From an uncultured Clostridia bacterium (GTDB lineage Bacteria; Bacillota; Clostridia; Christensenellales; Aristaeellaceae), in the NCBI GenBank assembly GCA_946407745.1, contig CAMJPQ010000024.1, positions 1 through 43,069 on the forward strand: DNA of 43,069 nucleotides, given 5' to 3'. Below, one piece after another: positions 41,691 through 43,069 of the stretch (position 1 is its first letter; each line of letters opens with the position of its first letter). A model generated the notes under the pieces. That model ran no database searches. It was given only the letters and a program-made list of their open reading frames with translations, and had not been told where the DNA came from. The translations under genes were made by a program, and so were the position numbers.

Positions 41691-41850
41691 TTTGCCTCCT
41701 CGCCAGGCGCTCCAGCAGCGTCTCCAGCTCTGCGGCCATGTCCATCATCCTCCGGCCCGCCGTTTTGATGAAGGCGTTGTCCCGCCAGTTGACGCTCACG
41801 CCGTTGCGGCCCATGTTGTACAGCGCCTTGGCCATCTCCTTGTCCGTCAC
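41425..41850 (-). CDS. Hypothetical early protein overlapping ClpP-like gene
   Basis: 141 residues from GTG 41850, which overlaps the upstream stop (GTGA) and follows AGGGGGCGGGA. The N-terminal 60 residues look like a real helical protein (VTDKEMAKALYNMGRNGVSV, MMDMAAELETLLERLARRQN). The last 85 are rich in Arg/Pro/His and lie out of frame within the ClpP-like gene. Either the overlap of about 266 nt is real, or the ClpP-like gene starts further downstream, or a frameshift ended the original gene earlier. No family is recognised. Confidence 0.5.
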   Translation of the reverse strand: MTDKEMAKALYNMGRNGVSVNWRDNAFIKTAGRRMMDMAAELETLLERLARRQNENQEQKQPAADHAALPPRDAELRDGAGHAQLPARSPERGEPRRRVAPPGNREHAADHHGAGPDQRREGPAAVCAQRDHQPGQGDPGL

Positions 41851-42389
41851 GCTCCCGCCCCCTTTGACCTCTTCCTCAGCCACTCCGGGGTGGCGTTCTT
41901 CCTGGTGCGCAGGTATTCCATGCGCTTCTGCACGGACTTGGCGCTCCGCTTTGGGGTCAGGCGCTGCGCGATCTGCTCATGGGTCATGCCCTGCTCGTAG
42001 TAGAGATGCCAGATCAGCCAGTCATCCTCCGCCGTGTAGGGGCGGAAGCTGGCTGGCGTCTTTCGCTTCGGCTTCGCTTCCGTCGCCGGCTCCCTCCCGC
42101 GGGGGTGGGCCTTCTCCAAGGCGCGCATGCAGTTCCAGCCGCAGAAGTAGTTGTTATGGCCGTGGTGGCTCCGCTGCCACATCCAGTCGGCGCTGCTGGC
42201 GCCAAACGGGGCCTCCACCTTCTTCCCGCACTGGGCGCAGGTGAAGACCCAGCCCTGCCATTGGAAGTACTTCTTGTAGCCCTCGCCGGGCTTTTCCGGG
42301 AATTCAATTTCAGTTGGGACCAGCCGTGTCAGGCGCTCGCTCATGGTCATCCCGCGCTCGCAGGCTTCCTCCATCGTCGTCGCTGCCAT
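41847..42389 (-). CDS. Zinc-finger/HTH putative transcription regulator
   Basis: 180 residues from ATG 42389. The N-terminal part has a zinc site FTCAQCGKKV ... YFCGWNCMRALEK (two Cys-x2/3-Cys pairs). The C-terminal part has a SANT/Myb-like helix-turn-helix: YTAEDDWLIWHLYYEQGMTH then EQIAQRLTPKRSAKSVQKRM. This combination suits a DNA-binding regulator of the early or middle operon. It lies between the Lys-tailed protein and the short-overlap gene, with ATGA/GTGA-type overlap on the downstream side. Confidence 0.6.
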   Translation of the reverse strand: MAATTMEEACERGMTMSERLTRLVPTEIEFPEKPGEGYKKYFQWQGWVFTCAQCGKKVEAPFGASSADWMWQRSHHGHNNYFCGWNCMRALEKAHPRGREPATEAKPKRKTPASFRPYTAEDDWLIWHLYYEQGMTHEQIAQRLTPKRSAKSVQKRMEYLRTRKNATPEWLRKRSKGAGA

Positions 42390-42398
42390 GTCCACGCC

Positions 42399-42731
42399 TC
42401 ATTTCTTTTTCTTCTTCTTGCCGGTCTTGTCTTCCGAGCTCTGCATCTCGTCGATGCCGATCAGCAGCCGCATCAGGTTCATCGCCGTCTGCTCCTCCAG
42501 CTTGTGGGCCTTCAGGTGGAAGCCGATCACCGCGGCCAGCATGGTTACTTCCGCGTCGCCCTTCTTCGTGCGCTTCGCCTTGCCCTCCACCGCCTCCAGG
42601 AAGCCTTCGATCAGCACGCGCTGCTCGTCCTCGTCCAGGCTGTTGCCGCTCATGAGGAAGTTGATAACCTCATCCCGCGTCTGGGCCTGCGCCTCCTCAA
42701 TGCTGCCCGCGATGATTTTGTGGACCATCAT
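42399..42731 (-). CDS. Helical protein with poly-Lys tail
   Basis: 110 residues, ATG 42731 after GGAGGCGAG; it overlaps the stop of the upstream gene (ATGATGA). The sequence is helical (IIAGSIEEAQAQTRDEVINF, VLIEGFLEAVEGKAKRTKKG) and ends in a run of six lysines after KTGK. No family is recognised. The basic tail suggests nucleic-acid binding or nothing specific. Confidence 0.55.
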   Translation of the reverse strand: MMVHKIIAGSIEEAQAQTRDEVINFLMSGNSLDEDEQRVLIEGFLEAVEGKAKRTKKGDAEVTMLAAVIGFHLKAHKLEEQTAMNLMRLLIGIDEMQSSEDKTGKKKKKK

Positions 42732-43069
42732 GTTCCGCTCGCCTCCGTTTCCATCCCGGTCTCCCCTGAAAGGGGAGATGCCGCCGCAGCGGCAGAGAGG
42801 TTTGCAATGGCGGAGCCATTGCAATTAGTTTGGGGAGATGCCGCCGCAGCGGCAGAGAGGTTTTCCAGTTCTTCCAGGGCGTCATTCATCAGGGTAATAT
42901 TGCAGTCATCGTCCTTTGAATAAGATGCCGCCGCAGCGGCAGAGAGGTTTGCAATGGCGGAGCCATTGCAATTAGTTTGGGGAGATGCCGCCGCAGCGGC
43001 AGAGAGGTTTTCCAGTTCTTCCAGGGCGTCATTCATCAGGGTAATATTGCAGTCATCGTCCTTTGAATA
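42728..43069 (-). CDS. Small Cys-rich early protein, C-terminal part with element repeats (begins at window start)
   Basis: 3' part of the gene that starts at 127. Reading leftward from the join: residues ...DDCNITLMNDALEELEN, then the element-coded LSAAAAASPQTNCNGSAIAN and LSAAAAAS, then a full second copy of the gene segment (YSKDDDCNITLMNDALEELE), again the element peptide, and finally PLSGETGMETEASGT and stop. The duplicated unit is 147 bp = 49 codons, so frame is kept. The gene lies directly before the 42399-42731 gene. Whether the extended protein works cannot be told; members of this family normally lack such a tail. Confidence 0.65.
   Translation of the reverse strand, partial: YSKDDDCNITLMNDALEELENLSAAAAASPQTNCNGSAIANLSAAAAASYSKDDDCNITLMNDALEELENLSAAAAASPQTNCNGSAIANLSAAAAASPLSGETGMETEASGT
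42761..42867. repeat. Palindromic element cluster at contig join
   Basis: Hairpins CTCCCCT-GAA-AGGGGAG (42761-42777), TGCCGC-CGCA-GCGGCA (42779-42794), TTGCAATGGC-GGA-GCCATTGCAA (42802-42824) and a second core (42839-42854). Two cores flank one long palindrome; the whole codes for LSAAAAASPQ-type peptide in the gene. Confidence 0.85.
42776..43069. repeat. 147-bp tandem repeat (2 copies shown)
   Basis: 42776-42922 and 42923-43069 are identical units of 147 bp. Each unit is an element (about 84 bp) plus a 63-bp segment of the Cys-rich gene. The contig ends within it, so the true copy number is open. Confidence 0.85.

Noticed and set aside
42761-43069. CRISPR array
   Set aside because: Repeated cores are palindromes with coding, non-unique 'spacers' and no cas genes; they belong to the dispersed palindromic element family.

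Overview
The window is the complete genome of a temperate, podovirus-like tailed phage of a Gram-positive, GC-rich gut-type Clostridia host (probably Oscillospiraceae). This is inferred from the gene families, the high GC content, the host-like palindromic repeats, the phiLC3-type holin with an NlpC/P60-SH3 endolysin, and the absence of outer-membrane lysis genes. The first 55 bases recur exactly as the last 55 bases (43015-43069), so the sequence closes to a circle of about 43,014 bp. One gene runs across the join.

Read as a circle, almost everything is transcribed leftward (minus strand). A divergent lysogeny switch lies at 1424-2129. To its right (plus strand) are a CI-like repressor, a hypothetical gene and a tyrosine integrase. 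attP lies at about 4158-4204 and matches the 3' half of a tRNA-Arg(CCG). Between repressor and integrase is an apparent type I toxin-antitoxin module: a 26-residue hydrophobic peptide on the minus strand, and a short antisense RNA on the plus strand with its own promoter and terminator.

The leftward early operon starts at the cro-like gene (1633) and runs through a DUF3846 protein, an excisionase-like HTH protein, a membrane SH3 protein, the gene across the join, several small zinc-binding or DNA-binding proteins, a ClpP-like protease and a HUH (rolling-circle type) Rep protein. It ends at a terminator at 38.53 kb. No DNA polymerase, primase or helicase is present, so Rep with host enzymes must replicate the genome.

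The late genes form two leftward blocks. Each begins just after a terminator with the same 17-bp motif (38488-38504 and 21318-21334). Block 1: small and large terminase, portal, four large fibre/tail proteins, further small structural proteins, a C39-like peptidase, small conserved proteins, then lysis (small membrane protein, endolysin, coiled-coil membrane protein, holin). Block 2: scaffold, N4-gp56-type major capsid protein, connector-like protein, tail-nozzle protein, a Gln/Ala/Tyr-rich internal protein and a 3714-residue polyvalent protein presumably ejected with the DNA.

Two features stand out. The first is the toxin/antisense RNA module. The second is a family of palindromic elements (core TGCCGC-CGCA-GCGGCA) that occur between genes and also in frame inside genes, where they encode peptides such as GPSAAAAASPQQAGE. 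One copy, in the endolysin, has compensatory changes that keep the hairpin. Two insertions are accompanied by direct duplications of the neighbouring gene sequence.
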